Assembly (NCBI GenBank): GCA_038501625.1
Contig: JAZAYU010001105.1
Location: 1 to 64,000, forward strand
Reading direction: 5' to 3'
Source: Corbicula japonica
Lineage: Eukaryota > Mollusca > Bivalvia > Venerida > Cyrenidae
DNA: 64,000 nt
Within the stretch, counting starts at the first letter, position 1, and each line of letters opens with the position of its first letter. The position numbers were made by a program, and so were the translations under genes. Positions 32,161-45,215 of the stretch are shown piece after piece. Below the pieces are notes generated by a model. It searched no databases. It saw nothing but the letters and a program-made list of their open reading frames with translations, and was not told where the DNA came from.

Positions 32161-32239
32161 ATCTGTCAAGCGGAGTATTGTAACGCGCGATCTGATTGGT
32201 TATATTGGTTATATTCAAAATGGCTTCCTTCGAGTCGGA
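32136..32239. repeat. 27-bp perfect inverted repeat around a 50-bp loop
   Basis: The 27-bp arms 32136-32162 and 32213-32239 (TCCGACTCGAAGGAAGCCAT... and its complement) are perfect. The loop contains ACGCGCGATCTGATTGG. It could be a small transposon-like foldback or a strong hairpin at a transcript end; no gene attaches to it. Confidence 0.75.
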
Positions 32240-32571
32240 AAACTAAAGAAAAGTAGAAAGATGGCCTGTGTAGAGTCATTTCTTTAATCTGAAGGAGGTA
32301 ACCGATTGTATTAAAGACCATCCGATTTGAAAGAATGGCAGATGTCATTGTTTACCTTGAACATGAACTGTAGACGCAGAATCTACGATATCTGATGTTC
32401 CACATTGTTTGGGCAATAGACATATAGCGGACTTGTTACCTTGTCACTGATTATGTTTGTATAACAACGAGATTTTTTTTTCTGATTAATTTTGTGTAGA
32501 TGTTGAAAGACTATGTTGACTGAAAGTACCAAGGTATATTTTCAGGGTTGTAGCAGGGTCTTTGGGGGAGT

Positions 32572-32589
32572 GGGGGGGGGGGGGGGGGG
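32572..32589 (+). repeat. G18 homopolymer
   Basis: An uninterrupted run of 18 G following GGGGGAGT. A probable polymorphic or error-prone site. Confidence 0.95.
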
Positions 32590-33190
32590 TAAAGACAATG
32601 ATACTGCCACCTGTGTATTAGGATGGCACTGATTTATCTATCATTCTATGTATTAAGACAATAATATTGGCACTTCATCAATTTATCCAATATTTAAAAT
32701 ATTTAATTGACAAGATAAATCCCTGTACCCTTGGTAGTCATTTAAAAATATGGATTAATAAGCAACCTTGGTAAAACAATGAAAGAAGCCACTGTATAAT
32801 GTTAGCTCATCTTCAGGAACAGATGAACTTAATATGTGAATATGAAAACAATTCATATGTATATATATACAGCCTCCCATTGCAGCAAAAAGAAGAGAGG
32901 AAAATAAATGATTCGTTTGTTGATTGTTTAACAAAAAAGAGAACCGTATGGGTTAGCGCCTTGGAACAGTCAGTGGCAAAATAATTTGCTACTAGGGGTT
33001 TAAACCAGGTTCTAGGTGTGCACTTTATAATTTATTATACCTGTTTGTGTTAACTGAATACCTATTATGATATTATTTTTATATATATGAAGCTGTCTAT
33101 ATGTTTACTGGTACCGTAAATAAATTTAATTTCAGATTGTGAGTGGATTTTCCACCTTATCAAGAGTGAAGACAAAGCTTAGAAGCAGGC

Positions 33191-35056
33191 TTAACAATAG
33201 AGTTCTTTCACATTGTTACCTCCCCTTAGCGCTCTCTAAAATTGAAGAGCATATTTAGTCGATAAATGCACGCGAGGGGGCATCGTTTAATATTGTTAAT
33301 ATGACAAAGTGATTATAAAATTAAGAACCTGTTGATTAATCATTTCAAATTTATAAATAAGTAAGTTCAGTCAAACAACGAAGAATAAAAAAAAACGTTA
33401 TGATCATTTACAAGCACATCAAGAAAGTCTATGCGCATTTTAAACATTGTTTATCGCGGTATTTTCAGGACGCGAGTATCCAACGGATTTGTTTGGGTTT
33501 TTTTATGAAAATACACACGTGAATTGTGTTTACTAAAAACAAATCTGTATAATTGATAATTCAGACGAACATTATCGGACATTTTACTATTTTACGGCAT
33601 TTTTTTTTGTAACGCTATAATTTATAGTGGAATGAGACATAATTATAGTCTTATGTAGCTCGTCGGCGACTAGGTTGATATGTGTTTTGCGTGTTTTGCT
33701 TTTGAGAAAAAATATTACGTATTTACATAATAGGATGATTCCAGCTACAACCCGAGAAATCGTTAAATTGATTGAACCAAACGAATATTGCCGGACGGCA
33801 GGCCAACCAAAACTATTCAAAAAAAAATCCAGAGAGTTTTGGGTTTTTTTAATAAAAACTATTTTGATGTTGAAGTTCGTAATTGTTGTCGCTGAAGGTT
33901 TTGAAATATAATATTTTCATTTCTGTTTAAAATCAAAATGACCATGGACCAAAACAAATGAACGGGACTGCGATATTCAGGTCCGAGTTTAGTTTTATGA
34001 CACTTAGCTGTTGTGTACATGTGTGCCCGAGGCATCGTGTCACTACCACGTAATCTCTCAATAAACAGGAAATTTTGGAGCCGTGACCAAGACCAAGTTT
34101 CTTAATATTAATTAATATCATTGTAAAGCCCTTTCTTTATTCAGTTAAATTTATGTTTCATTAACTATCCTTTTCAATATTTTTAAATCCTTAGATTTTG
34201 CCTGAAAATCCTTAGATCCGGAGAAGAACCTTACGGTCCGGAGATTTCAGATAAAATCCTGAGATTTAAGTCTCCTCAAATGTCAGATATCAAACAACTT
34301 TTCACACCTCAATATGTCACCATCATTTTCTGGGCAGAATGGGAATGGGAATATTGTCTCAAATACATAGGGACAATTAACAGTAACACGGTCGTGTTCA
34401 AAGTATGATTTCTAGTTATTAAACATAAAAATAATTTTAATCCAGGACTGATAAAAGAAATATACGAATGATTACAATAAATTTTAGTTTTAAACATATG
34501 TTGGAAGGAAGTAAAATAGTAAACAAAATAATAACGCTTAACGGGCGTTGAATACAACGGCAATACATTGTTGGATTCATCCGTTTTCTCTTCCAATTTA
34601 GGGAGATCAAGTTACATAAAATATTTTTTTTTGAAGTAAACGCATTTTGTCAGAAAAACACGAGACGCTTATATATGTGTCTGTGGCAAATAGACAGTAA
34701 CATGCAATCCACATTGTCTTTGATTTTATATAAGACTTCCTGATTCAAATTTGCAACCACGTCTTTGATTGTTTTACGCTTTTCACAGTCAAATCTTGCC
34801 GACCAGACTTTATAAAGCCTGCAATATTCGGAAATTCGTAAAACTCGAATTTATTGTGCCTCATCACAATTATTATTATAATTTATCATAAGCTTTAAGA
34901 GGACACCGTGATCATATCCGTTCATTCTATTAGCAATGACACTATTAAATGCCCCCTCATGCGTCGGTTTAGGATAAAACCAATATTTTCGTACCTAAAC
35001 GTGGAGTACGACGCATGCGCACAACAATGTGAAAGACCTCTATTCAACATTAAATT
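33191..35056. mobile_element. Possible diverged inverted-repeat element
   Basis: ATAGAGTTCTTTCACATTGTT (from 33199) is matched in reverse at 35027-35047 (ATAGAGGTCTTTCACATTGTT), and GAGGGGGCAT (about 33275) has an inverted partner near 34955. TTAA lies beside both outer ends (33191; about 35050) but the fit is not exact. The interior is AT-rich with no recognised gene. This may be an old DNA transposon, or two fragments of one family. Confidence 0.45.
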
Positions 35057-36789
35057 CATTGTTAATGATATCCATGGAAGGTCCTGATGTACTGAAGTTT
35101 GATTATAATAAGGCAGTCAGCACTTTGGCCCAAGAAAAAAAGAGGCGTGTGAAAGTTTAATCCTAATCCTGTCAATTGTAATGAAACACTGAGTTTGAGA
35201 TATCTTGGGCAATGAAGGTGAAAAACTTACTATACAGAGTATATAGTTGACATTGTAACTTGATGAGATCAGATCAGTTTATGTAATTAAAACACATGTT
35301 GACATACTGTTTACACATTGTTTCACATCAGTTATGTTTTTTAACTTTGTACCTTTCTTGACGCTAAAGAGATTAAAAAACATCTATGTACTATATACAG
35401 TTGTTGCAGTAAACTTTGGTACAAATATAAAACTGTATAAAATGATAGTTAAAAAATAAAGTTTCGCGAGCTAAAATCACGAACAGTCCAGCGACAACCC
35501 TTCCAAAAACCCTGGGGAGACCGTAAGTAAGTTGGCGAATATTTTTGTTAATGCATTGTTGCGATCGACGTAAAGATTGTAACTGTTTCAGTCTCTTAAG
35601 GTACGTGCGCCTTGTGCATTTCATTGTTGACACTACTCAGTTGTGGCGGAGCCTGATCATCGTTATTCTAGCAAAATTTAAGCACTAATCATACGCTCCT
35701 GCATCAAAAAGACCCCCAACCTAAAAGTGGAAAACCTAATTTCCTTGCATCAAAATACAAGTACCTGCATCTATTGAAATCCCTGAATATACAGAATTAT
35801 TTGCTAATGTTGATGATAGTAACTGTCACAAAGTTTAACGAAAAAATCACACATAGTTTCATATGTTTAAAGTTATGATATCTGTGCAGGGCAAGTTCGA
35901 TTCAACCAGCGCGCCAGTCTTTCAACGCTTTCAGCGCTTTGATATCAATATACACGGCCTTGAGAGGCCGTGTAATAACCTTGAGCCGGTACTTAACATT
36001 CGCTAACAACCTATATATGAAGCCGGGCCACATGGTACTCAACATTCGCTGTAAACGTCTATGTGAAGTCGGGCCCATTATTCTTTTGGGTGGAAATAGA
36101 TGTACGTTTTAAACGTCATCAAGTTATAGTTAAATAGTACTAATAAGTTATAACCCATAATTCGTCTAGAAAAATGTAGAAGGTCTTAGAATGTAAGTCA
36201 TTAACAATACTTTAATGAACAAAACAACATTCTTCAAGTGACTATAAAGTATTTTTTAACATTTTTGAAATAGGAATGACTACCTTATGAACTTTGTAAA
36301 CAAAACACGTTTTAAGGGGCACTTCCATTGGAAATGATTAAAACTGGCTAAAATTTCAAAAATGAATTTTGGGGATATTACTCATTGCCACCTAGATTTT
36401 AGTGAAGAAATGTATAAATCTAAGGTTGTACTAATGTTTGCGAGCTCAGTTTAGTCTAATTCATGTTTTAATCACCAAGCACAAACTAAAACAAAAGAAA
36501 ACCCGTTTGCATGAGAACTCTGAAATTCATAGACAATATACAAAAACAACTCATACCTGAAATAAGCATATGCTGGTCTATACTCACTAGTGCCTATTCG
36601 TCAGCATCTATATGAGAACGTTTCAAACATATTATATATTTTAGCATTTTATCCAACAATTAAAAATATCCATGTGGCCAATCAATTACAATTGCTGCCT
36701 TATTTTTGATTGAATTTGTGCTTTTGATTTCAACAGAGTTGTGAGATATATACGAGTATTTCGTTCTTCTTTTTAATTTTGAATATTTT
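35057..36789. other. No gene recognised; short tandem duplication near 35980
   Basis: An ~50-bp unit containing GGTACTTAACATTCGCT and GAAGCCGGGCC is present twice between about 35985 and 36080. The minus-strand frame 35391-35633 has a basic start (RRTYLKRLKQL) but no recognised domain and no convincing splice context. Confidence 0.4.
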
Positions 36790-36855
36790 TTAAATGAAAA
36801 TGCGTATAACTGCCCACGCCGCGTAACAATGGGTTAAGCGCAACTCGATATTTAC
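36790..36855 (+). mobile_element. R1 fragment, left part
   Basis: ACTGCCCACGCCGCGTAACAA and GCGCAACTCGATATTTAC match R1 at 58405-58460. R1 continues after the giant element at 48224, sharing the 6-bp ATTTAC duplication. Confidence 0.8.
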
Positions 36856-36889
36856 TATGGTATACCATTTGGGTCAAAAGTTAGTGTTC

Positions 36890-37150
36890 AGGTGCACCTA
36901 TATTTCAAATATAGGTGCACCTACAATTTTTATAGGTGCACCTTTACTTTTTATAGGTGCGCCTATATTTATAGGTGCGCCTATATTTATAGGTGCACCT
37001 ATACATTGAAATGGAGGTGCACCTATATTTATAGGTGCACCTATACCTTGAAATGGAGGTGGACCTATATTTATAGGTGCACCTTTACCTTGAAATGGAG
37101 GTGCGCCTATAAATATAGGTGCACCTGTAAATTTATAGGTGCACCTACAA
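36890..37150 (+). repeat. Left palindrome array (AGGTGCACCT)
   Basis: About 16 copies of the 10-bp palindrome AGGTGCACCT, some with G-for-A (GGTGCGCC), separated by short spacers such as ATATTTAT and ATACCTTGAAATGG. The right-hand array mirrors the order of spacers. The 91-108-codon frames here come from the repeat. Confidence 0.95.
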
Positions 37151-37499
37151 CAAATGAAGAGACTTTCCATCAACCAATAAGAATGTCCGTTTCAAACGAT
37201 AGTTTAAAGTTTTCGTAAGGCATTTAGGCTAAGGTTCTTCGTTAGGAATCAACAATATTTATACATCTCTGCAATTAGATATAAGATTTTTTTGTGAGTT
37301 TATAAAAAATATTCTCTGTTTGCTTGCATGTGAACATCCAATATGTTAAATCCGTATTCCTTATACATGTAATAAGGTTTTCATAATTTCAAATAGAATT
37401 GTATAAATTTATTAGACTTTCTAAATGTTCATAAAGCCAAAATGTCGGAAAAAAAATTGGTATTTGAATAATGCAACATTTGCAAGAAAAAAACACCTT

Positions 37500-37690
37500 T
37501 AACCCTTTAATGCATATTTACACTTTAATTGCATGGGTGAACAGTGTAGATCCAGATCAGACGACAAATCCTTGCCGTCTGATTAGGATATACACTGCTT
37601 TGCAGACTAATTACATTACTTCTGATACAGATCAAAAAATGCTGATCCAGATCAGACAGTATGGATGTGCCAGATGATCTGGATCTACAC
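37500..37690. repeat. Palindromic repeat family P2, inside the 11.4-kb element
   Basis: AACCCTTTAATGC start, GTGTAGATCCAGATCAGACG and GCCAGATGATCTGGATCTAC arms. Its presence shows that P2 transposed after or within the large element. Confidence 0.75.
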
Positions 37691-38014
37691 ATAATTTCAA
37701 ATTGTATTGTATGAATTTATTAGACAAAACAATGTTAAATGTCTTATTATTACTATTTACTGTTTAATTATTGGACGCAAACATACCTTAAGGACCACAT
37801 ATGTATTGCATATATAATTAATATTTATTCAGCCATTCCAGCAGCAAAGGAGCCATTAGCTATAAAATACAAGCGTTTTTGAAGTTTTGAAATAAACATT
37901 TTAAGTGTTTGTTTAAGTTAAAACAACATTTCACAAATCTAATTCTAAAATTTGGCACATTAACTTTGTACCGGTACTGAGAAATTTGCATATTAAGTAT
38001 AGTGCCTAATTTAG

Positions 38015-41000
38015 CCGTAACGGAGGTTAAAACAGTATACTTGGTCCGTTTTAAGGTATAATAATCTATTAATGTGTGAATATTTGAAAATACGCTTAGA
38101 TTGTTTAATTGTATACTATTTTTGCTGCAATGCGAGAAAGGTTGCGAACCGAAAAATTGTCAATAATTTCTAAAAAGAAGATAACAATATTGATGGTTAA
38201 ATGGTCAGTTTTTTTACCACAAAAGCATATTTCTTATGTTTCTCATAAAATCCAGATAATGACCAATAAGATATATATTTAAGGGTTTAAAGACGCCCAC
38301 GTGTCTACGTTTCAGACAAAAATGACAGTTCATATATTCTGTCTATCTCTTTCTTCATACGTCATACATTTTGAAACTGGAATAAAATAACGGAAGTTAA
38401 AAGGTTTGCCTCTAAACTTATTAAAAAATTAACAATTCATAAAAAAAACACAGTTTATGAATGTTTTAATATAACTGTCATAAAACGTTTGTATGTTCAT
38501 ATTTATGATGTCAAAATATCATATCCAACAGTCATTATATGTTTATAATCAATTATAACACAGAAGAACAAATGATGTTCAAATTGAGTTAAATCTAGAT
38601 GAGTTATTGTCATTTTATCAACACTAATCAGTTTGTATGCATAGAGTTTGTTTTCACTCACCATTGTATATCCATATTCCATTAATAAATTTAAGTAAAT
38701 GAAAACTGTAAAGCATTAACTTTATTAACCAAGCTAAAATGTAACGGTAGTTACGTAACGGATGTTAATTATTCAGACCCAGACTATTTGATTCAGAGGC
38801 TGATACTTTCCTTTCACATAGCTCTTACTTTAAGTCTGTGATTTTTTTGTCAAGTTTGTAAAGATGTTTTCTTAACCCTAAAGAATGAGGCTCCAGGACT
38901 CTTATTAAAATGTCTTCAGCAGGTATCCATGCTTTTGGGAATTAAATTTGACGCTATCGAAACAACTTTTGCTACATTGTGTATGTTTGTATGTTCGTAT
39001 ATGATATCCCTATGATTCTCTTTGGTTTTCTATCACGTGTTTTTGTTTTCAGAATTAAAATACTTTCTTGCAACCTTAGTTCACAGTTCTTAAGAGCATA
39101 TGTTGACTTTCATTTCTTCCTTCAAAACATGAAACTGAAGAAGTATCTTCTTGAGTTAGGTATGCCTTTGTTAATACCGTATCTCTTAGATCCATATTGG
39201 CCCTTGTGTTTTGTATTAACATCTTAGTCATCTAATATGGCTCTTTGCTAGGTGTAACAATGGTCTTAGAAATTGACATGTAATTAATATCATTAATGTC
39301 TTTATCATTAGAACAATTTCATGGTTCTTGATTATCTGACATTACTTGAATGATTTCACTTGCATCTTCTATTTCATTTCCTGTGTCTGTTGTGTTTAAT
39401 TTCTCTGTATTATTTCTTGTGTTGTTTTTTGTGCTCGTTCAAGCCGTTTCTGTATTTGTTTAGACCATTTCTGTTTAAGTTGTGCAGCATTTAATGCTTC
39501 AACTTCTTTGATTTGTGTTTCATCATTTCGAACTTCATTACAGAACGCACTCTTTCCAGTTAACGAGCATTTTTTTCTTGAAACCAAGTTTAATTGTGAG
39601 ATGACCTTTGTTATAATTATTTCTTGTGTGCACTGTTATTGTGTTTAAAATGCAATTATTTATTTCTATTTCTTTCCATTGTGTTTCTTTACCCATTTCA
39701 GTGTTGCTTTACATCTCTTCTTGACTTACATCTGTCTCACTCAAAAGAGCTGCTGCTGTATATGCCTTTCGTTTTCTTTCCCTTTCTTAGCTTCCTGATT
39801 CGGATTTCTTTTTCTCCGGTACAGTTTCTGATATTCTGCTCTTCATAAAGGAATCATGCTTTATATTAGAAAATTCATTTGTAGATTATTTGCCCAAATT
39901 TCAGCTCCTTTTAACACAGATATAGCGGTATAATTCGTTTAATTATTAATAACTTCCGTTACCTTTTCCTTTAAAATTTTGTCCTTAATACTATTCAATT
40001 GCTATTATTTTTTATAACCATATAATATTCAATAGAAAATTCCGCGTGTACTACACATTTATAGTAAGGAATGAATTTTTGGAACGTGTGTAATAATTCA
40101 ATATGGCCATGATCAGCATTTCTTTTTAACTTCCGTTACATGCAAAACTTTTCAAGCCCCAAACATGATAACCATGCATGTTCATTGGTTTTTAATGAAG
40201 TTTTATGCATACAAACTAACACCATACAGTAAAACAAAAAATGACACAGCGAGTGTAACTAATTGGCAGGGTTTACAACTTTGATTTTTTTAATTAACTT
40301 CCGTTACATGTTATTTAACAAGCCATGGCATTCTTGTTATATGCTTAAAGCAAACAAAAGTCTTATTTTGAATATGTGTTGGTTGTACAACATCATGTGA
40401 ACAAACATCAAAATAATATTACAATACTATAAATTAATACAAAGAGCACACAGAGCATAAATTAGAGAAGTTAAACTAATCTTAAGGAAAATCGATCGAG
40501 TTGCTGAAAATTTTCGACATTCCCAAAGTCCTGCTGTGAAAAATATGAAGTCATAAGTTGGTTGTGACATAAGTTATGTATTTGAAGTTTATAAGTTGTG
40601 TTATCAGCTTAATTGCAAAGTGCATACATTATCGATTTTATAACGGAGGTTAATCATCACGGAAGTTAAAAAATAAACACATAACCAGAGCTTTTTTTAC
40701 AAATCAACTTTGCTGGTAAAACAAGCCTTCATTTTTATTCAAGAAGGCAACCATACTATTCTTTAAACATAAGTTAGCAACCGGAATATAGGTAAGGTAA
40801 CATAGTAAATTCAGTCACGGCAGTTAATTGATTTTTTTACTGTTTTCACTTTTGTCTTAAATTGACGAAATAAGACTTTCATTTATGCTAATAATTAAAT
40901 TTTTACCAATTTAGCGTGTTAGCTGTTTGGTTTTACACCAACATAAAAGTTTATTTCGTCTATACACATATTTGTTGACCCGTAGTATCGTCTTGTTTTA

Positions 41001-41020
41001 CGACAACGGAAGTTAAAGGG
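38015..41020. repeat. Interspersed TAACGGAAGTTAA motif, both orientations
   Basis: Forms of TAACGGAAGTTAA or its complement TTAACTTCCGTTA occur near 38019, 38388, 38742 and 38756 (pair), 39949, 40126, 40295, 40641 and 40659 (pair), 40816 and 41003. They are not in tandem; spacing varies from 14 bp to over 1 kb. No longer shared sequence surrounds them. Confidence 0.7.
39396..39850 (-). pseudogene. Decayed charged coding stretch inside the 11.4-kb element
   Basis: Minus strand: RAEYQKLYRRKRNPNQEAKK, then in a shifted frame RKRKAYTAAALLSETD ending at a consensus donor (GTAAGT), a ~135-bp AT-rich gap, then LTGKSAFCNEVRNDETQIK and a coiled-coil-like KQKWSKQIQKRLERAQKTTQ. After another shift it reads DTGNEIEDASEIIQVMSDNQ and ends EP-stop. 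YxxxYRR-rich starts occur in some mollusc transposon proteins. Two frameshifts argue for a dead gene of the element; the function is unknown. Confidence 0.5.
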
Positions 41021-41736
41021 TTTTTGGCGACATTACAAAATCATATTTTAAAAAAAGAAAGATGAAAATAATAAGATTTAAAGTTATGAAAAATCGAGAA
41101 TGATATCCAACTAAAGCATTTAATTTTGTTTTTTCATTTGACAGCAACTATATCTGTTATAAAATGTTCTGTTGTAATGTTACTAATCTAGGCGACACAG
41201 AAACAATGAAATACTGTTAAGTACTTTGACGTTCAATTATGACATTATTTTATCTTAAAAGTCAAGTAAAATGGTCTGCAATGATATGTTATGACACAAT
41301 TTTTCTACCAAAAATTTGAGAAACATAATTTTTTGCATAATTGCTGAAAACACACACGAAAACACATGGAGACATATGCGCATACAAATGGCGCATACAT
41401 TTCTGCATATTATATTGCATATATAATTAATTTTATTTTTACCTTTTTCCTATAATTTTTATTTTATGCTTTAATATAACAAACAAAATTAATTAAGTAT
41501 TATAAAAATATTCAGAAATTTACACAGAAATGCCATGTACATGTATAAAGTATCATCAACACCAACTCTACTGCATGGTTACTGATAAGCCTTGTTAAAT
41601 AAACATTCGCCTCCTTCAAATTTATGCAATTAGAGAAGGTTAATAGGGTCATGCGGTCAAATTAAGGGCATTTGTGGACAGTTTTGTAGAAAATGAAAAG
41701 TGGAAATTTGCTGCTTGATTACGGGAAAACGATTAC

Positions 41737-41830
41737 CAAGTTCAAGTTCAAGTTCAAGTTCAATATTTTATTAGGCATAAACAATATTGTTTCTTGCCCT
41801 TAACAATGGCAGATGTATAAGCGAAAAATA
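41737..41830 (-). mobile_element. 3' tail of a non-LTR retrotransposon
   Basis: Read on the minus strand: TTAAGGGCAAGAAACAATA, then TAATAAAATATTGAACTTG and repeats of GAACTT. A polyadenylation-like AATAAA followed by a short terminal microsatellite is the usual end of CR1/L2/RTE-like LINEs. A weaker relative lies at 60140-60230. Confidence 0.6.
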
Positions 41831-43980
41831 CAAAAGTGAATACAATCAAACAAATCAAAGAACATACATTATCAAAGCTAGACTAATATAGATATAGGAG
41901 AACAAGCATGACAACGCACAATAAAATTTTGGCAGTAGTCCAGTATACGATACGTAATTAGAACTATTATGCGGCTTAAACTGTTTGCAGAGCCAGATTA
42001 AATAAACTGATATATCATTCTGAAGTATCTCAATTTGTCTATAAACAAACATTGTATATGCCCATGAATTATTATGTTTATACTAGTGCTGATGGCAGAG
42101 ATCGGATGTACTTGAAAAATAAAACCATACCAATATGTTAAAGGAGAGTTTCATAATACTAGTTTAAGAGATTGTACTTTACATAGCAAACACAAGTGAT
42201 CCCAGATGTAGATGGGACGTTACAAGCTGCAGTCCGTAGTCACATATTTGCAGGTGTCTTAAGATTCCACTTGATAATATGGAAATGTTTACTATTTACT
42301 AGTATTTAGTATTTACATTTCAAATAAGTCTATAACCCTTTAGTGCATTCAAGAGATATTCATTAATAGTTTTGCAACAGTTGGATGGAAACGGGCATTT
42401 ACGTAAGGAAAAATTAGGACAATTCATTACTAATGAATTTTCACATGCATGTTGCCATACATTGTTGTTTTAGGTTATTATCTCGTAGATAAAAGATTTC
42501 CAAAGAAATTATAAAATAAGGCCTAGGATCGAACATTAAAATTTGTCACAAGTGTAACATAAGAAGGAACAACATATTATTAACCCAATCATAAAAGAAC
42601 TTATCTTATGACTTAAATTGTTTTGGAGACAAGCATGGTGTAAGTCTTCTTATTCTGAACCCAGACTTCTTACAAATGAATCCATTTAACGACACCTTTT
42701 ATTGGTATCCACTGAACTTGTACTACTCTAGCGTGTAGCTAAACTGTTACTTAATAATGTCCCCTAGCTGAGATCATCATTAATTTTCAGCAGGTCATTC
42801 ATGCATCCTCCCAGCAATTTTTCCAGATGTTTGGGGAAAAAACAAGGTATATGAAATACAAGCATGATAATTGTATTTTCTTTTAATGAAAAATAAACTT
42901 CCAGTATCACAAATTTTCAATTTGATCTAAGGATTAAGCTATAAACATTAACATTATAAATAGTCTTCAAGTATTTTCAAAAAATATACTAATTAATATT
43001 TGTTTTAAATGACACTTTGTATTTAAGTCATACGTAACCTCTCACTGAACATCAAAAAAGAAATACAATATGAATATTTACCTTTTACAGTTTTCTTTTA
43101 TTGAAATAATGACTGATGAAGCAGTTTGCATTGAAAAGACTTTGAACATTTTTAATTTGTCACAAAAGTGACCAGCAAAGTACATTTACAACTGGTCGTT
43201 AAAGCATTTGCTTTGGATAATATTGAGAACAGTCTGTAGACTAGCCACTTATTAAATGTTGTTAATTCTTTCCTGTTTTCCAAGCCAGGTTTAGCTTTTG
43301 TCTACTCCTAACCTTAAAGTGTTTTAAAAGTATGAATTGCATTTATCTGTACAAACTATTTTGTTCAAATAAATTTAGTATGAGACATTATATACCTCGG
43401 CAAATTACATCTCCGATGTCATAACTACCTTAATTAAGATGTAGTCTTTTTACTGAGGCACCGTGCCTAGTTTATTTCCCCCCTTTATTTTACTTTTAAT
43501 AGTAAAAAGTAATCTTTAAAGAGTTTAAGCCTTAATACAGTATTTGTTAACTTATGTGTTATCATTTAATTTGGCTGGTAGAAAATTCCATAAATTACAT
43601 TTTAGCATGGGCATAAATTTGCACAGTAATATAAGGTTTTGAGGTTATGCTATAATTTAGTTGGGATTTCAATTCACGCACTTTCCCTAGCCCAAAGTAT
43701 GCGAAAATTAAACCACGCAAAACAGAACGGTACCACAGTATATCCTGAAAATATATTAAAACTGAAATGCACTCGTATGTAAGAAGGCATTAAGTTTTAC
43801 AGCGTTGAAGCGTTGATGTATATTTTAAGATAATACATTAACATTTGAAATAAATTACTAGTAATATTGCATCAAACATAGAACCATAATAGAAAGAAAC
43901 AACATTGAAACTGCATGCTTAAATCGGCGTCGTCATATATCATAGTTGGATCAGTTTTCTGGATGAGAACTTCTCTGAAG
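41831..43980. other. No gene recognised
   Basis: AT-rich interior of the 11.4-kb element. The minus-strand frame 41855-42052 and others are short and low-complexity. Confidence 0.4.
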
Positions 43981-43984
43981 TCTG

Positions 43985-44145
43985 AAGTCATCCTTGCCGT
44001 CTGATTTGAATCTGCACTGTTCGCATTTTGGTCAGGAATAACGTAATAAATCCTAAATTGAACAGTGAAGATCGTGATCAGATGGCACTGATGTGACGGC
44101 TAACCTGGATCTACACATATAAGAGGATCTATTGAGGAAAGGGTC
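43985..44145. repeat. Palindromic repeat family P2, inside the 11.4-kb element
   Basis: CTTGCCGTCTGATTTGAATC, GAAGATCGTGATCAGATGGC and ATTGAGGAAAGGGTCAA end. Confidence 0.65.
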
Positions 44146-44819
44146 AACTTAATTTTAATTCAGCAGGCTTGCCAAAACCTTTTCATTAAAATCCAGTGAT
44201 TTTGTCTGAATGTGTTGATGATGACGACGATGATGTTTTTGTTGTTTGTTGTTGTTGTTTTAATGTCATGTTGTTGCTGTAAACTTTGACTGTGACTTAA
44301 CAAAACTGATGATGTTGGTGGTGTTGTTCTAATGTCTATAAGGTACCCTCTTATAATCCGAGGGGCGGTACAGGGTACCAACAACAATTTGTTTGAATCG
44401 CATTTTCTTAAAAACAAAATAATTGTTCAGTTTAATAGTTATACCACAAGATAGTCAATTAGAAGCGCTTCAAAGGGATATCACATATTACGAGAACAAC
44501 AAAGTTGTCGTAGAATAAAAAGCCGAAATCAGTCGACGCTCTCGCTTCAATTTTGAAATAGCCAATAAGGTCATTTATTTTTATCAATTACAGGGTCAAA
44601 CAGACACATCGGCAATAAAACAAGCAATCATTTAATCAATCAACAATCCTTTTCATTATATGATCCTAGTATACAAGACAATACCTTACAATATGTATAC
44701 AAATTGGAAACAAAATAGCACATACCTTTTCGTCGCTACCTACTTTTTGGTACAGGGCAGCTGTTACATGACAGTGATAATTGAATTTAAGCATAAATTT
44801 TGATAAACATGGAGTTTAT

Positions 44820-45215
44820 GTCGATAAGCGAGGCCTCCAACTTCACGCTGCTAGGCCGCTAGGCCCTCAAGCCATGCATGTACCCTGCAGTGAACATGAA
44901 ATGCATTTATAAATTGATTCAGAGGCTTTATTTCATTTTATTTTATTATTATAAACGTTTATTCATAAAACCTTTAGGCCGCCAACTTCACAAAATTATA
45001 AAATCAGAAAATGAGTTCTACTTCATTTTATTTGGTTATGTACGCTGCAGTGTACGTGAAATGCCTTTTGAGTTTGATATAAAGCCTTTATTTTATTTAA
45101 TTATAAACTTTTATTCATCAGACATTTAGGCCGCAAGGCCGCCAAATTCACGTCGCTATGACTCTACGCCGCTAGACCGCCAACTTTAGGCTGCTAGGCC
45201 GCCAAGTTCACATAT
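44820..45215. repeat. Tandem duplication with GCTAGGCCGCCAA motifs
   Basis: A ~160-bp segment (GCAGTGAACATGAAATGC ... TTTAGGCCGCCAACTTCAC) is followed by a diverged second copy (GCAGTGTACGTGAAATGCC ... TTTAGGCCGCAAGG). Both flanks carry extra short GCTAGGCCGCCAA-type units. Confidence 0.65.

Noticed and set aside
35391..35633. Basic 80-codon minus-strand frame as a possible first exon of the transporter
   Set aside because: Its sequence does not resemble the SLC17 N-terminus (no membrane segment of the right kind), and no donor fits the next exon.
36892..37218. 108-codon frame with Tyr-Arg-Cys-Thr repeats
   Set aside because: Translation of the AGGTGCACCT array.
43400..43480. Possible small RNA or promoter near GATGTAGTC/GAGGCACCG
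   Set aside because: No pol III boxes, no foldable cloverleaf and no repeated context; nothing beyond composition.
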